Source of the DNA: Xenorhabdus koppenhoeferi
GTDB taxonomy: Bacteria > Pseudomonadota > Gammaproteobacteria > Enterobacterales > Enterobacteriaceae
DNA length: 64,000 bases
NCBI RefSeq assembly: GCF_900116635.1
Contig: NZ_FPBJ01000006.1
Coordinates: 53,322 to 117,321, forward strand
Reading direction: 5' to 3'
The notes below the pieces were generated by a model. That model did no database searches. It was not told where the DNA came from and worked only from the letters and a program-made list of their open reading frames with translations. Positions 55,501-64,000 of this stretch are shown here, piece after piece. The position numbers and the translations under genes were made by a program. The first letter of the stretch is position 1. Each line of letters opens with the position of its first letter.

Positions 55501-58500
55501 ACAATTGAGTACCCGATTGATGGACCATATGCTTCCCAGCGCATTTGTAATGCTGGAGGCTTTCCCGCTGTCCGCCAACGGAAAACTGGATCGCAAGGCA
55601 TTGCCGGCACCTGATCGCACTGCCATTGTCAGCCGCGAATATGAAGCTCCGCAAGGTGAAACCGAGCAAAAACTGGCGGCAATCTGGCAATCCCTGCTGA
55701 ATTTAGAACAAGTAGGACGTCAGGATAACTTCTTTGAACTGGGCGGACATTCATTGCTGGTTGTGAATCTGATCGAACAGTTACGCCAGCAAGGCCTGTC
55801 TCTTGATGTCAGCGCCGTATTTTCCGCACCAACGCTGGTTGCCATGAGCGCTTTCATCCGTCAGAACACCGACCAGATTGCCAGCGCTCTGGATGTTCCG
55901 CCTAATCTGATCCTTGAAGAAAGTCAGGTCATTACCCCGGATATGCTGCCATTGGTCGCATTAGAACAAGGCCAGATTGACCGGATTGTTGCCCATGTTA
56001 CCGGGGGCATTCCAAATATTCAGGATATCTATCCACTCGGGCCATTGCAGGAAGGTATTTTGTTCCAGCATTTACTGGAAACGGAGGGTGACCTCTATCT
56101 GGATAACCATTTGGTGATTTTTGACAGTCGGGCACGCTTGGATCGCTTCTTACAAGCGCTCCAGTTCGTCATTGACCGGCATGATATATTGCGCAGTGCT
56201 GTCCACTGGAAAGAACTGCTTAAACCCGTGCAGATTGTCTATCGTCATGCACCACTGCCGATTATTGAACACACACTATCAGCAGAAGAAAGTGCCGAAG
56301 CGCAGTTGCGCCGTCTCACCGATTCCCGTGCTGTACGGGTAGATATCACCAAAGCGCCATTACTGGCGGCGCATATTGCTCAAGATCCCGCATCCGGACA
56401 ATGGATGCTTGCTTTGCTATATCACCATTTAGTGTGTGACCATATCTCGCTGGATATGATATTCAGTGAAATACAATCGCTGCTATTGGGAGAGCGTGAA
56501 AAGCTGCCGCAGCCTTTGCCTTATCGCAATTTTATCGCCCAGATCAGCAAAGTACCGCTGGAAACTCACCAGACTTATTTCCGCGAATTGTTGGGTGATG
56601 TGGAAGAACCCACTTTACCCTTTGGATTACTGGATGTTCAGGGCGGCAGTCTCAATACAATCGGGGAAGATATTTTCACTCTGGATAACGAACTGGCTCA
56701 CAATCTGCGCGAGTGCGCACGACAATTGGGCATGAGTTCTGCGGTGCTGTTCCATGTGGCATGGGCGCAGGTACTGGCCCGATGCAGCGGACAGAATGAT
56801 GTGATATTCGGTACGGTGCTTCTGGGACGCTTACAAGGTGGGATCGGTGCTTCCGAAGTGCTTGGTATGTTTATCAATACCTTGCCTATCCGCGTTAAGT
56901 TACAGGCACGTTCCGTCAGGCAAACCGTTCAGGAAACTTATCAGCAACTCAGTTCACTCTTGGAACATGAACAAGCGCCACTGGCGGTTGCCCAGCGTTG
57001 CAGTGGTATTCAGGCGCCATTACCGCTATTTAACAGCCTGCTCAACTTCCGTCATAGCCCGCGTGAAAATCAAGCACTGGCATCACAGGCATGGGAGGGG
57101 GTTCAGGAGCTGAAAAGTGAAGAACGCAGTAACTACCCACTGTCACTGGATGTGGATGATTTTGATGACGGATTCGCCCTTACCGCACAATGCAGCCAGC
57201 AGATTAACCCGGCTCGTATCAATGCTTATATGAATGCTGCCATGAAAGGGATTGTGGCCGCACTGCAATATACGCCTGAGCACGCGATCGAAGCGATTGA
57301 TATTCTGTCACAGGCAGAACGCCGTCAATTACTGGAAAACTTCAATGATACGGCGGTTGCTCTCCCGCAAAATAGCTTTATTCATCAACTGTTCGAACAG
57401 CAGGTGGAACGTACGCCGGATGCCATCGCGCTGGTATTTGGCGATAGCCAGCTGAGTTACGTTGAACTTAACCGCCATGCCAACCAACTGGCACATCACC
57501 TGATTGCAGCGGGCGTACGTCCTGATGATCGCGTGGCGATTTGTGTTGAACGCAGTCTGGATATGATTATCGGTATGTATGGCATTCTCAAGGCGGGAGC
57601 CGGCTATATTCCGCTCGATCCGGACTACCCGGCTGAACGGTTGGCCTATCAGTTATCAGACAGCCAACCGATGTTATTGCTGACTCAGCAACATTTGCAG
57701 GAACGTCTGCCAACGCAGGGCATGACCGTCTGGTTGCTGGATGATGAAACTTACCGTGATAGTGTGGCGAAGCAACCCGACCATAACCCGGATAGCGGGC
57801 AACTGGGGCTGCAGCCGCACCATCTGGCCTATATTATTTATACCTCCGGTTCAACCGGTCAGCCTAAAGGGGTGATGCTGGAACACCGCAATGTGGTGAA
57901 CTTTATCCACGCGCAACACCAGACCAGTGAACCCCAACCGGGGGATCGTATCCTGCAATTTGCCACCGTGGCGTTTGATACTTCGGTATCGGATATTTTC
58001 CCGACCCTGGCCTCCGGTGCTACGCTGGTTCTGCGACCGCCCCATATTCGTGTGCCGGATGAAGAATTTGTCACCCTGCTGAATGACCAGAAAATCACTG
58101 TCATTGATCTACCGACGGCCTTCTGGCATCTGTGGGTACAAGAAATCACAGCAGGACGTTGTGGCTTTGGTCAATCTCTGCGCACGGTGATTGTCGGCGG
58201 CGAGAAAGCAGAACTGCGGTATTTAATCAGCTGGCAATCTATGCCGGAAACCCAGTCCTGCCGTTGGATAAACTCCTATGGCCCGACTGAAACCACCGTT
58301 ATTGCGACGACACTGAAATCAGATGGCAAACAATCGCCTGATATCGTTGATAACATACCAATTGGCTACCCGTTGCCCAATACCCGCATTTATATTCTGG
58401 ATACGCTCGGGCAACCTGTTCCCCCTGGTGTAAGCGGCGAGATTCACATTGGTGGCGCGGGTGTTGCGCGGGGTTACCTGAACCAGCCTGATTTAACCGC

Positions 58501-61500
58501 AGAGAAATTTGTTGCCGATCCATTCAGCGAAAAACCTGATGCCCGTCTGTATAAAACCGGCGATTTGGGCCGCTGGTTGCCCAATGGCATGATTGAATAT
58601 CTGGGCCGCAACGATTTTCAGGTCAAGATCCGCGGTTTCCGCATTGAACTGGGTGAAATTGAAGCCCAACTGGCAAATTGTGAAGGTGTCAGCGATGCGG
58701 TGGTGATCGCCCGCGAAGAAGAAAGGGGGGACAAACGTCTGGTAGCTTATGTCATTCCACAAACCGGCATCACGCTGACACCGGCAAATCTGCGTGAACA
58801 ACTCAGTACCCGCCTGATGGATTATATGCTGCCCAGTGCATTTGTGATGCTGGAGGCATTCCCGCTGTCCGCCAACGGAAAACTGGATCGCAAGGCACTG
58901 CCCGCCCCTGACAGTGCAGCAACCGTCAGTCGTGAATTTGAAGCACCGCAAGGCGAAACCGAGCAAACACTGGCGGCGGTCTGGCAGTTTCTGCTGGAAT
59001 TAGAACAGGTCGGACGCCATGACAACTTCTTTGAATTAGGCGGGCATTCCCTTCTGGTGGTCAGCCTGATTGAACAGCTGCGTCAACAGGGGCTGTCGAT
59101 TGATGTCAGTGCCGTATTCGCTGCCCCGACCCTGGCTGCCATGAGCACTCGCCTAAGCCAGAATAGTGATCATGATACTGACGAACTGGCTCTGGCTGTT
59201 CCGCCTAATTTGATTCATGCAGACAGCCAGATCATTACACCTGATATGCTGCCCTTAGTGGATTTAACACCAGAACAGATTGACCAGATTATTGCCCAAG
59301 TGCCGGATGGTGTCTCCAATGTTCAGGATATCTATCCACTCGGGCCATTGCAGGAAGGTATTCTGTTCCACCATTTACTGGAAGAAGAAGGCGATACTTA
59401 TCTCGAAAACATTCTCATGGGCTTTAACAGCCGGACTCTGCTGGATAGTTTCTTGCACGCACTTCAGCAGGTTATTGATCGGCATGATATCCAGCGCAGT
59501 GCTTTCCATTGGAAAAATCTGCCCATGCCCGTGCAAGTTGTACTCCGTGACGCTCCGCTGCCGGTTACTGAATTCACGCTGCTATCAGGTGAAAATGCTG
59601 CAACGCAATTACAGCGCCTGACCAGCCCAGATACGATACGATTAGATATCACCAAAGCGCCACTATTGGCCGCTTATATCGCCAAAGATCCTGACACTGA
59701 ACAATGGTGGCTGAGTTTGTTACATCACCATCTGGTTTGTGACCATCTGTCACTGGAAATCATTTTTGGTGAAATACAAGCGATTCTCCTGGGCGAAGAA
59801 GACACACTGCCCTCTCCCCTGCCTTACCGCAATTTTATTGCCCAAATTCGTAAGGTGCCGATCGAAGTCCATAAAGCCTATTTCGCGCAATTATTGGGGG
59901 AGGTAGAAGAACCGACCCTGCCGTTTGGATTACTGGATGTTCAGGGCGGTAGCCGCGATGAGCGTGATGAAATTGTGGAAGATATCTTCACGCTGGACAG
60001 CGAACTTGCACAGCAAATCCGTGATTGTGCCCGTCACCAGGGTATCAGTTCAGCCGTCCTGTTCCACGTGGCCTGGGCGCAGGTATTGGCGCAATGCTGT
60101 GGCCGTGAGGATGTGGTCTTCGGTACCGTTTTACTGGGACGGTTGCAAGGAGGCGTGGGGGCTTCTCAGGTTCTGGGTATGTTTATCAATACCCTGCCTG
60201 TCCGTATTCAATTACAGGGACGCTCTGTTGTGCAAGTGGTACAGGAAACCTATCAACACTTAAGTGAATTGCTGGAACATGAACAGACACCGCTGGCAAT
60301 CGCCCAGCGTTGCAGCGGTGTTCAGGCATCTTTGCCACTGTTTAACAACCTGCTCAATTTCCGCCACAGTCCGCGTGATGATGAACAATCCGGTTCAACC
60401 GCCTGGGAAGGCATTCAACACGTGGAAGTGGAAGAGCGCAGTAACTATCCGCTGTCGCTGGATGTGGACGATTTTGATGACGGTTACGAAATCACAGCCC
60501 AGTGCAACCGGCAAGTTAACCCTGTACGCATCAATGCTTATGTCAATGAAGCACTGAAAGGCCTTGTGGAGGCACTGCAACGTTCCCCCGGACAATCAAT
60601 CCGCTCAATCAGCATTCTGCCGCCGGCAGAACGTATTCAGGTATTGGAGGATTTTAACGATACCGATCTGGATTATCCGCAGGATATGTTGATCCATCCA
60701 TTGTTCGAACAGCAGGTGGAACGCACGCCGGATGCCATCGCGCTGGTATTTGGCGATAGCCAGCTGAGTTACGTTGAACTTAACCGCCATGCCAACCAAC
60801 TGGCACATCACCTGATTGCAGCGGGCGTACGTCCTGATGATCGCGTGGCGATTTGTGTTGAACGCAGTCTGGATATGATTATCGGTATGTATGGCATTCT
60901 CAAGGCGGGAGCCGGCTATATTCCGCTCGATCCGGACTACCCGGCTGAACGGTTGGCCTATCAGTTATCAGACAGCCAACCGATGTTATTGCTGACTCAG
61001 CAACATTTGCAGGAACGTCTGCCAACGCAGGGCATGACCGTCTGGTTGCTGGATGATGAAACTTACCGTGATAGTGTGGCGAAGCAACCCGACCATAACC
61101 CGGATAGCGGGCAACTGGGGCTGCAGCCGCACCATCTGGCCTATATTATTTATACCTCCGGTTCAACCGGTCAGCCTAAAGGGGTGATGCTGGAACACCG
61201 CAATGTGGTGAACTTTATCCACGCGCAACACCAGACCAGTGAACCCCAACCGGGGGATCGTATCCTGCAATTTGCCACCGTGGCGTTTGATACTTCGGTA
61301 TCGGATATTTTCCCGACCCTGGCCTCCGGTGCTACGCTGGTTCTGCGACCGCCCCATATTCGTGTGCCGGATGAAGAATTTGTCACCCTGCTGAATGACC
61401 AGAAAATCACTGTCATTGATCTACCGACGGCCTTCTGGCATCTGTGGGTACAAGAAATCACAGCAGGACGTTGTGGCTTTGGTCAATCTCTGCGCACGGT

Positions 61501-63370
61501 GATTGTCGGCGGCGAGAAAGCAGAACTGCGGTATTTAATCAGCTGGCAATCTATGCCGGAAACCCAGTCCTGCCGTTGGATAAACTCCTATGGCCCGACT
61601 GAAACCACCGTTATTGCGACGACACTGAAATCAGATGGCAAACAATCGCCTGATATCGTTGATAACATACCAATTGGCTACCCGTTGCCCAATACCCGCA
61701 TTTATATTCTGGATACGCTCGGGCAACCTGTTCCCCCTGGTGTAAGCGGCGAGATTCACATTGGTGGCGCGGGTGTTGCGCGGGGTTACCTGAACCAGCC
61801 TGATTTAACCGCAGAGAAATTTGTTGCCGATCCATTCAGCGAAAAACCTGATGCCCGTCTGTATAAAACCGGCGATTTGGGCCGCTGGTTGCCCAATGGC
61901 ATGATTGAATATCTGGGCCGCAACGATTTTCAGGTCAAGATCCGCGGTTTCCGCATTGAACTGGGTGAAATTGAAGCCCAACTGGCAAATTGTGAAGGTG
62001 TCAGCGATGCGGTGGTGATCGCCCGCGAAGAAGAAAGGGGGGACAAACGTCTGGTAGCTTATGTCATTCCACAAACCGGCATCACGCTGACACCGGCAAA
62101 TCTGCGTGAACAACTCAGTACCCGCCTGATGGATTATATGCTGCCCAGTGCATTTGTGATGCTGGAGGCATTCCCGCTGTCCGCCAACGGCAAACTGGAT
62201 CGCAAGGCACTGCCGACACCGGATGAATCTGCCATCATTACAAAAGGATACGAAGCGCCAATCGGAGAAATGGAAAATATCGTGGCTAATATCTGGCAAG
62301 AATGCCTCGGTTCAGGGCGTGTTGGCCGACACGATCACTTCTTCGAATTGGGCGGGCATTCTCTGTTAACTCTGCAAATCGTGACACGCTTGCGTCAGGC
62401 TTTGAATATTAATGTCGCAATACGTGATTTCCTGGCCCATCCGACCATCAGTGAGTTTGCCGCGTTTATCCGGTTGGGCGCCTCTCTGACTCAACAGACA
62501 AATTTAGTGACTGTTCGGCAAGGTAGTCGTCAAGATAGTCGCCAAGGTAACCACGCAGATAACGCCAAACCCGCACTGTTCCTTGTTCATCCTGTCGGAG
62601 GCGGCATTGATTATGTTTACGAACTCGCCCCGTATATTGATGATAAGGAGATGGCGGTTTATGGGATCGTCGCCAATGATGTACAGGAGGAAGACGATAC
62701 CCCAATCAGTTTGAAAGAGATGGCTAAAGAGTACGTTGAATGTATCCGTCAGGCACAAATCCAAGGGCCTTACTGCCTTGCTGGCTGGTCTATCGGAGGT
62801 TCGATTGCCTATGAAATGGCCTGTCTCCTGATTGCGGAGGGTGAAACCGTGCATTTTGTCGGGTTGCTTGATACTCATTCCACCTATGAAAATACGTTTA
62901 CTCAAGAAAAAGTAGAGGCTGGATTAGAGTTTGATGAAATTTTTACTTTCACCGAACACATACCAGACAATCTTCCCGATCGTTTGGGAGAACAAATCGA
63001 AGAACTGATACTTAAGCGTGATTACAGTGCAGTATTAATGCTGACTCAAGAGAACAACCTGCTGCCGCAGGGCATTTCTCCTGAGAATATCAGGCAACAT
63101 CTGCATCTATACCACAATATCTCAGTTGCCGCTTATTACCATGCTCCGTCTATATGCCCTGATAGCATGAACGTCACTCTATTCAGGGCGACGGAACAAG
63201 AACCAGATGCTGAGAATAGCATTGCATTTGGCTGGGATGAGATCATCCCGCCCGCTCAGTTGACCGTGATTAATATTACAGGTTCCCATGATACCATTCT
63301 GCAACAACCCAATATTCGATTCTTGGGTAAAGCATTACTGGATGACATAGTCATTAAGCAAAATCATTAA
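52562..63370 (+). CDS. paxC: NRPS PaxC-like: C-A-T-C/E-A-T-C/E-A-T-TE
   Basis: Modules 5-7 plus release, 3602 aa. A basic N-terminal docking helix (LLKLRQAVLQKKIKARIQ) faces the acidic tail of the preceding protein. C5 has HHIISDG (His179-Gly185), and T5 is Ser1064. Two dual C/E domains follow: QHLLETEGD at 1169-1177 with HHLVCDH at 1288-1294, and HHLLEEEGD at 2270-2278 with HHLVCDH at 2389-2395. T6 is Ser2163 and T7 Ser3267. All three A domains read DTSDIGSVIK (Lys-type). The A domains of modules 6 and 7 (about residues 1610-2113 and 2714-3217) are identical in protein. The thioesterase has GWSIGG with Ser3410, Asp3437 and His3576 as the likely triad; it should cyclise and release the peptide. 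D residues are predicted at positions 5 and 6. Confidence 0.88.
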   Translation: MSNNEQTLLKLRQAVLQKKIKARIQNSQVAEKNQIMPRSADQQILPLSWAQQRLWLLAQLDPAAQTAYHIPGGLRLQGHLDVNALQAALDSVVARHEILRTIINMVEGQARQIIGEPDSGFFLTIEDISHLPVTEQHTAVEAISEHETSQPFDFVQGPLIRGRLLRLAEEDHILLLTQHHIISDGWSLNILLNELSTLYHAFREGRDDPLPPLTLQYADYALWQRQWLQGEILEKQVNFWRDALQDAPALLELPTDRPRPEKHSYAGGHIDITLSPELSTGLKALSQRHGTTLFMTLLAGWAALLSRLSGQTDVVIGTPVANRQHRELEPLIGFFVNTLALRVKLDGNPTISELLAQVRSHALEAYAHQDLPFEQLVEALKPPRSLSYSPIFQVMMSVDNTPGQQDIELPGTTISVINPTENISQFALSLSMNDTEEGLVGDLEYSSDLFDGASVERIASYLQTLLTAMVKDDSLRVEDLPLLQPQQRAQVLLDFNNFVLPYPETLLIHQMFEQQVERTPDATALVFGESQLSYAELNRHANQLAHHLIASGVRPDDRIAICADRSPDLIVGIYAILKAGAGYIPLDPEYPAERLAYQLSDSQPVLLLTQQHLQTRLPIENMNVWLLDDKNHRKNVAQQPNHNPDARQLELQPHHLAYIIYTSGSTGMPKGVMLEHRNVVSFIHAQLQLSQPRSGDRILQFATIAFDTSVSDIFPTLASGATLVLRPPHIRIPDNTFVNFLCEQQITLIDMPTAFWHHWVQEMVAGRSHFSPHLRTVIVGGEKAEHRYLMNWLSSPETQSCRWINSYGPTETTVIATALTLEDRNTPYIAHDIPIGYPLPNTRIYILDTHGQPVPVGVSGEIHIGGTGVARGYLNRPDLTTEKFVADPFSEKPDARLYKTGDLGRWLPNGMIEYMGRNDFQVKIRGFRIELGEIETQLAHCEGVKDVVVIAREEEAGDKRLVAYLIPQSGAVLSPYYLREQLSTRLMDHMLPSAFVMLEAFPLSANGKLDRKALPAPDRTAIVSREYEAPQGETEQKLAAIWQSLLNLEQVGRQDNFFELGGHSLLVVNLIEQLRQQGLSLDVSAVFSAPTLVAMSAFIRQNTDQIASALDVPPNLILEESQVITPDMLPLVALEQGQIDRIVAHVTGGIPNIQDIYPLGPLQEGILFQHLLETEGDLYLDNHLVIFDSRARLDRFLQALQFVIDRHDILRSAVHWKELLKPVQIVYRHAPLPIIEHTLSAEESAEAQLRRLTDSRAVRVDITKAPLLAAHIAQDPASGQWMLALLYHHLVCDHISLDMIFSEIQSLLLGEREKLPQPLPYRNFIAQISKVPLETHQTYFRELLGDVEEPTLPFGLLDVQGGSLNTIGEDIFTLDNELAHNLRECARQLGMSSAVLFHVAWAQVLARCSGQNDVIFGTVLLGRLQGGIGASEVLGMFINTLPIRVKLQARSVRQTVQETYQQLSSLLEHEQAPLAVAQRCSGIQAPLPLFNSLLNFRHSPRENQALASQAWEGVQELKSEERSNYPLSLDVDDFDDGFALTAQCSQQINPARINAYMNAAMKGIVAALQYTPEHAIEAIDILSQAERRQLLENFNDTAVALPQNSFIHQLFEQQVERTPDAIALVFGDSQLSYVELNRHANQLAHHLIAAGVRPDDRVAICVERSLDMIIGMYGILKAGAGYIPLDPDYPAERLAYQLSDSQPMLLLTQQHLQERLPTQGMTVWLLDDETYRDSVAKQPDHNPDSGQLGLQPHHLAYIIYTSGSTGQPKGVMLEHRNVVNFIHAQHQTSEPQPGDRILQFATVAFDTSVSDIFPTLASGATLVLRPPHIRVPDEEFVTLLNDQKITVIDLPTAFWHLWVQEITAGRCGFGQSLRTVIVGGEKAELRYLISWQSMPETQSCRWINSYGPTETTVIATTLKSDGKQSPDIVDNIPIGYPLPNTRIYILDTLGQPVPPGVSGEIHIGGAGVARGYLNQPDLTAEKFVADPFSEKPDARLYKTGDLGRWLPNGMIEYLGRNDFQVKIRGFRIELGEIEAQLANCEGVSDAVVIAREEERGDKRLVAYVIPQTGITLTPANLREQLSTRLMDYMLPSAFVMLEAFPLSANGKLDRKALPAPDSAATVSREFEAPQGETEQTLAAVWQFLLELEQVGRHDNFFELGGHSLLVVSLIEQLRQQGLSIDVSAVFAAPTLAAMSTRLSQNSDHDTDELALAVPPNLIHADSQIITPDMLPLVDLTPEQIDQIIAQVPDGVSNVQDIYPLGPLQEGILFHHLLEEEGDTYLENILMGFNSRTLLDSFLHALQQVIDRHDIQRSAFHWKNLPMPVQVVLRDAPLPVTEFTLLSGENAATQLQRLTSPDTIRLDITKAPLLAAYIAKDPDTEQWWLSLLHHHLVCDHLSLEIIFGEIQAILLGEEDTLPSPLPYRNFIAQIRKVPIEVHKAYFAQLLGEVEEPTLPFGLLDVQGGSRDERDEIVEDIFTLDSELAQQIRDCARHQGISSAVLFHVAWAQVLAQCCGREDVVFGTVLLGRLQGGVGASQVLGMFINTLPVRIQLQGRSVVQVVQETYQHLSELLEHEQTPLAIAQRCSGVQASLPLFNNLLNFRHSPRDDEQSGSTAWEGIQHVEVEERSNYPLSLDVDDFDDGYEITAQCNRQVNPVRINAYVNEALKGLVEALQRSPGQSIRSISILPPAERIQVLEDFNDTDLDYPQDMLIHPLFEQQVERTPDAIALVFGDSQLSYVELNRHANQLAHHLIAAGVRPDDRVAICVERSLDMIIGMYGILKAGAGYIPLDPDYPAERLAYQLSDSQPMLLLTQQHLQERLPTQGMTVWLLDDETYRDSVAKQPDHNPDSGQLGLQPHHLAYIIYTSGSTGQPKGVMLEHRNVVNFIHAQHQTSEPQPGDRILQFATVAFDTSVSDIFPTLASGATLVLRPPHIRVPDEEFVTLLNDQKITVIDLPTAFWHLWVQEITAGRCGFGQSLRTVIVGGEKAELRYLISWQSMPETQSCRWINSYGPTETTVIATTLKSDGKQSPDIVDNIPIGYPLPNTRIYILDTLGQPVPPGVSGEIHIGGAGVARGYLNQPDLTAEKFVADPFSEKPDARLYKTGDLGRWLPNGMIEYLGRNDFQVKIRGFRIELGEIEAQLANCEGVSDAVVIAREEERGDKRLVAYVIPQTGITLTPANLREQLSTRLMDYMLPSAFVMLEAFPLSANGKLDRKALPTPDESAIITKGYEAPIGEMENIVANIWQECLGSGRVGRHDHFFELGGHSLLTLQIVTRLRQALNINVAIRDFLAHPTISEFAAFIRLGASLTQQTNLVTVRQGSRQDSRQGNHADNAKPALFLVHPVGGGIDYVYELAPYIDDKEMAVYGIVANDVQEEDDTPISLKEMAKEYVECIRQAQIQGPYCLAGWSIGGSIAYEMACLLIAEGETVHFVGLLDTHSTYENTFTQEKVEAGLEFDEIFTFTEHIPDNLPDRLGEQIEELILKRDYSAVLMLTQENNLLPQGISPENIRQHLHLYHNISVAAYYHAPSICPDSMNVTLFRATEQEPDAENSIAFGWDEIIPPAQLTVINITGSHDTILQQPNIRFLGKALLDDIVIKQNH
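57390..58902 (+). repeat. A-domain repeat, copy 1 (module 6)
   Basis: 1513 bases that recur at 60702-62214 with only two mismatches by eye (57412 T/C and 58879 A/C). The central 1466 bases are identical. The tract covers almost exactly the adenylation domain, from just before the first core motif to NGKLDRKALP. The T and C/E domains on either side are clearly diverged. Confidence 0.95.
60702..62214 (+). repeat. A-domain repeat, copy 2 (module 7)
   Basis: Second copy of the 57390-58902 tract, offset 3312 bases in the same orientation and reading frame. Sequence before 60702 and after 62214 differs from that around copy 1, so the exchange unit is the A domain alone. Confidence 0.95.
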
Positions 63371-63379
63371 GATAATTAG

Positions 63380-63407
63380 GAGCGCCGTATATGCCGGCGC
63401 TCTTATT
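63380..63407 (+). terminator. Terminator after the NRPS operon
   Basis: The 8-bp GC-rich stem GAGCGCCG (63380-63387) pairs with CGGCGCTC (63395-63402), 7-base loop, followed by TTATTATA. It lies 9 bases after the paxC stop. The stem is strong but the T-run is interrupted. Confidence 0.7.
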
Positions 63408-63699
63408 ATACTGAAAATTTTGTACTGTGTTTCCACATCTATTTATTACAAGAAAAGAGATGTTTAATATCGGGCAACTAACAGAATACCTGAATATCTA
63501 CTGTCACCAGATAATCAATACTGTTAATTTTATTTAAAATGAGAGCGCCGAGTGTTTTTTATCAGAACATTATAAACTATACTTACGGTAAAAAAGGAAT
63601 ACCATTAAGTTTCACTCAACTCTAATAGTAATATATATTACAAATAAAAATGGCATTATTTAATTATCAGTAATAATCAAAATTCTTGGATTCGCCTAA
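63408..63699. other. Intergenic region between the NRPS operon and the IS element
   Basis: About 290 AT-rich bases with no open frame of note. GAGAGCGCCGAGTGTTTTTT near 63541-63560 resembles half of the preceding terminator stem, but no partner is seen. Nothing else recognised. Confidence 0.4.
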
Positions 63700-64000
63700 T
63701 AAGTGCAATTTCTAAGAAAGGCGGTCAGTTGCTATAGTAGGCATCTTTCTCGCCAAAGGAAAATGCGCTATGGCCTATACACAACTGACCGAAACAGAAA
63801 GATATCAGATTTTCAGCCTGAAAGAAGCCGGTTTTTCACAACGGGCGATTTCAAAGTCACTCAATCGAAACCCATCAACGATTAGCCGGGAATTGAGACG
63901 AAATCGGGAGGCAAAGAAATATACGCCTGAACAAGCTCAGCTTAAGGCCGTAGCGCGCCGACAGTGTGCTACAAAAGCAGTCAAAGTGAAACCAGAGATA
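63700..64000 (+). mobile_element. IS30-family insertion sequence, left part
   Basis: The left end should lie near 63700, just before the transposase leader, but the terminal inverted repeat cannot be fixed because the right end is outside the window. Assignment rests on the transposase N-terminus. The boundary is approximate. Confidence 0.6.
63770..64000 (+). CDS. IS30-family transposase (partial)
   Basis: The first 77 residues of a transposase cut by the window end (family length about 310-390). The N-terminus MAYTQLTETERYQIFSLKEA runs into a helix-turn-helix of the IS30 type (FSQRAISKSLNRNPSTISRE), which binds the element ends. The catalytic DDE domain would follow outside the window. AAAGGA lies about nine bases before the ATG. 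An overlapping frame starting at 63703 was rejected. Whether the gene is complete cannot be told. Confidence 0.85.
   Translation, partial: MAYTQLTETERYQIFSLKEAGFSQRAISKSLNRNPSTISRELRRNREAKKYTPEQAQLKAVARRQCATKAVKVKPEI

Noticed and set aside
57851..61461. Repeated minus-strand frames inside paxC (for example 57851-58045 and 61163-61357, identical)
   Set aside because: They are shadows of the duplicated adenylation domain and appear twice only because the sense DNA is duplicated.
63703..63885. Alternative plus-strand frame over the transposase start
   Set aside because: Its product has no resemblance to any family, while the frame from 63770 gives a clear IS30 N-terminus.

Overview
The window looks like chromosomal DNA of an entomopathogenic gammaproteobacterium, most likely Xenorhabdus (order Enterobacterales). 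The evidence is an enterobacterial nuo–lrhA–alaA–yfbR–yfbS–yfbV–ackA–pta gene order with proteins close to their E. coli counterparts, an ERIC repeat, an IS30-type transposase, and a three-protein, seven-module NRPS locus whose architecture matches the PAX lysine-rich lipopeptide synthetases known from Xenorhabdus. No database search was run. Family assignments rest on remembered family sequences and motifs.

Layout. Positions 1-1049 (minus) hold the N-terminal two thirds of a BCCT-family transporter, cut by the window edge. Positions 1449-16375 (minus) hold a complete 13-gene nuo operon (nuoA, B, CD, E, F, G, H, I, J, K, L, M, N) for NADH:quinone oxidoreductase, ending in a perfect bidirectional hairpin terminator. 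The LysR regulator lrhA (minus, with an unusual acidic tail) lies upstream of nuo and is divergent from alaA. Then come yfbR (plus), yfbS and yfbV (minus), and ackA-pta (plus). Positions 27300-34970 (minus) hold a complete astCADBE arginine-succinyltransferase operon followed by a CycA-type amino-acid permease.

From 35 kb on the window is accessory. It holds an AT-rich orphan GNAT-like gene, a SyrD/PvdE-type cyclic-peptide ABC exporter flanked by one internally deleted and one full-length ERIC element, and then three NRPS genes of 1079, 3330 and 3602 aa. Domain reading gives Cstart-A-T / C-A-T-C-A-T-C/E-A-T / C-A-T-C/E-A-T-C/E-A-T-TE. The adenylation-pocket residues read as glycine for module 1 and as one shared, near-identical acidic-pocket code for modules 2-7. 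This predicts a lipidated Gly + six basic (Lys-type) residue peptide, with D residues at positions 3, 5 and 6, released by the terminal thioesterase. That is the expected PAX-type product. Modules 6 and 7 carry A domains identical over about 1.5 kb of DNA (two mismatches), a clear sign of recent gene conversion or duplication. The cluster ends in a hairpin terminator, and an IS30-family element begins about 0.4 kb further on and runs off the window.

The core part joins respiration (Nuo), overflow acetate metabolism (AckA-Pta) and amino-acid turnover (AlaA, Ast). The accessory part is a self-contained synthesis-and-export locus for a cationic cyclolipopeptide. The orphan acetyltransferase beside it is a possible, unproven, tailoring or self-protection gene.
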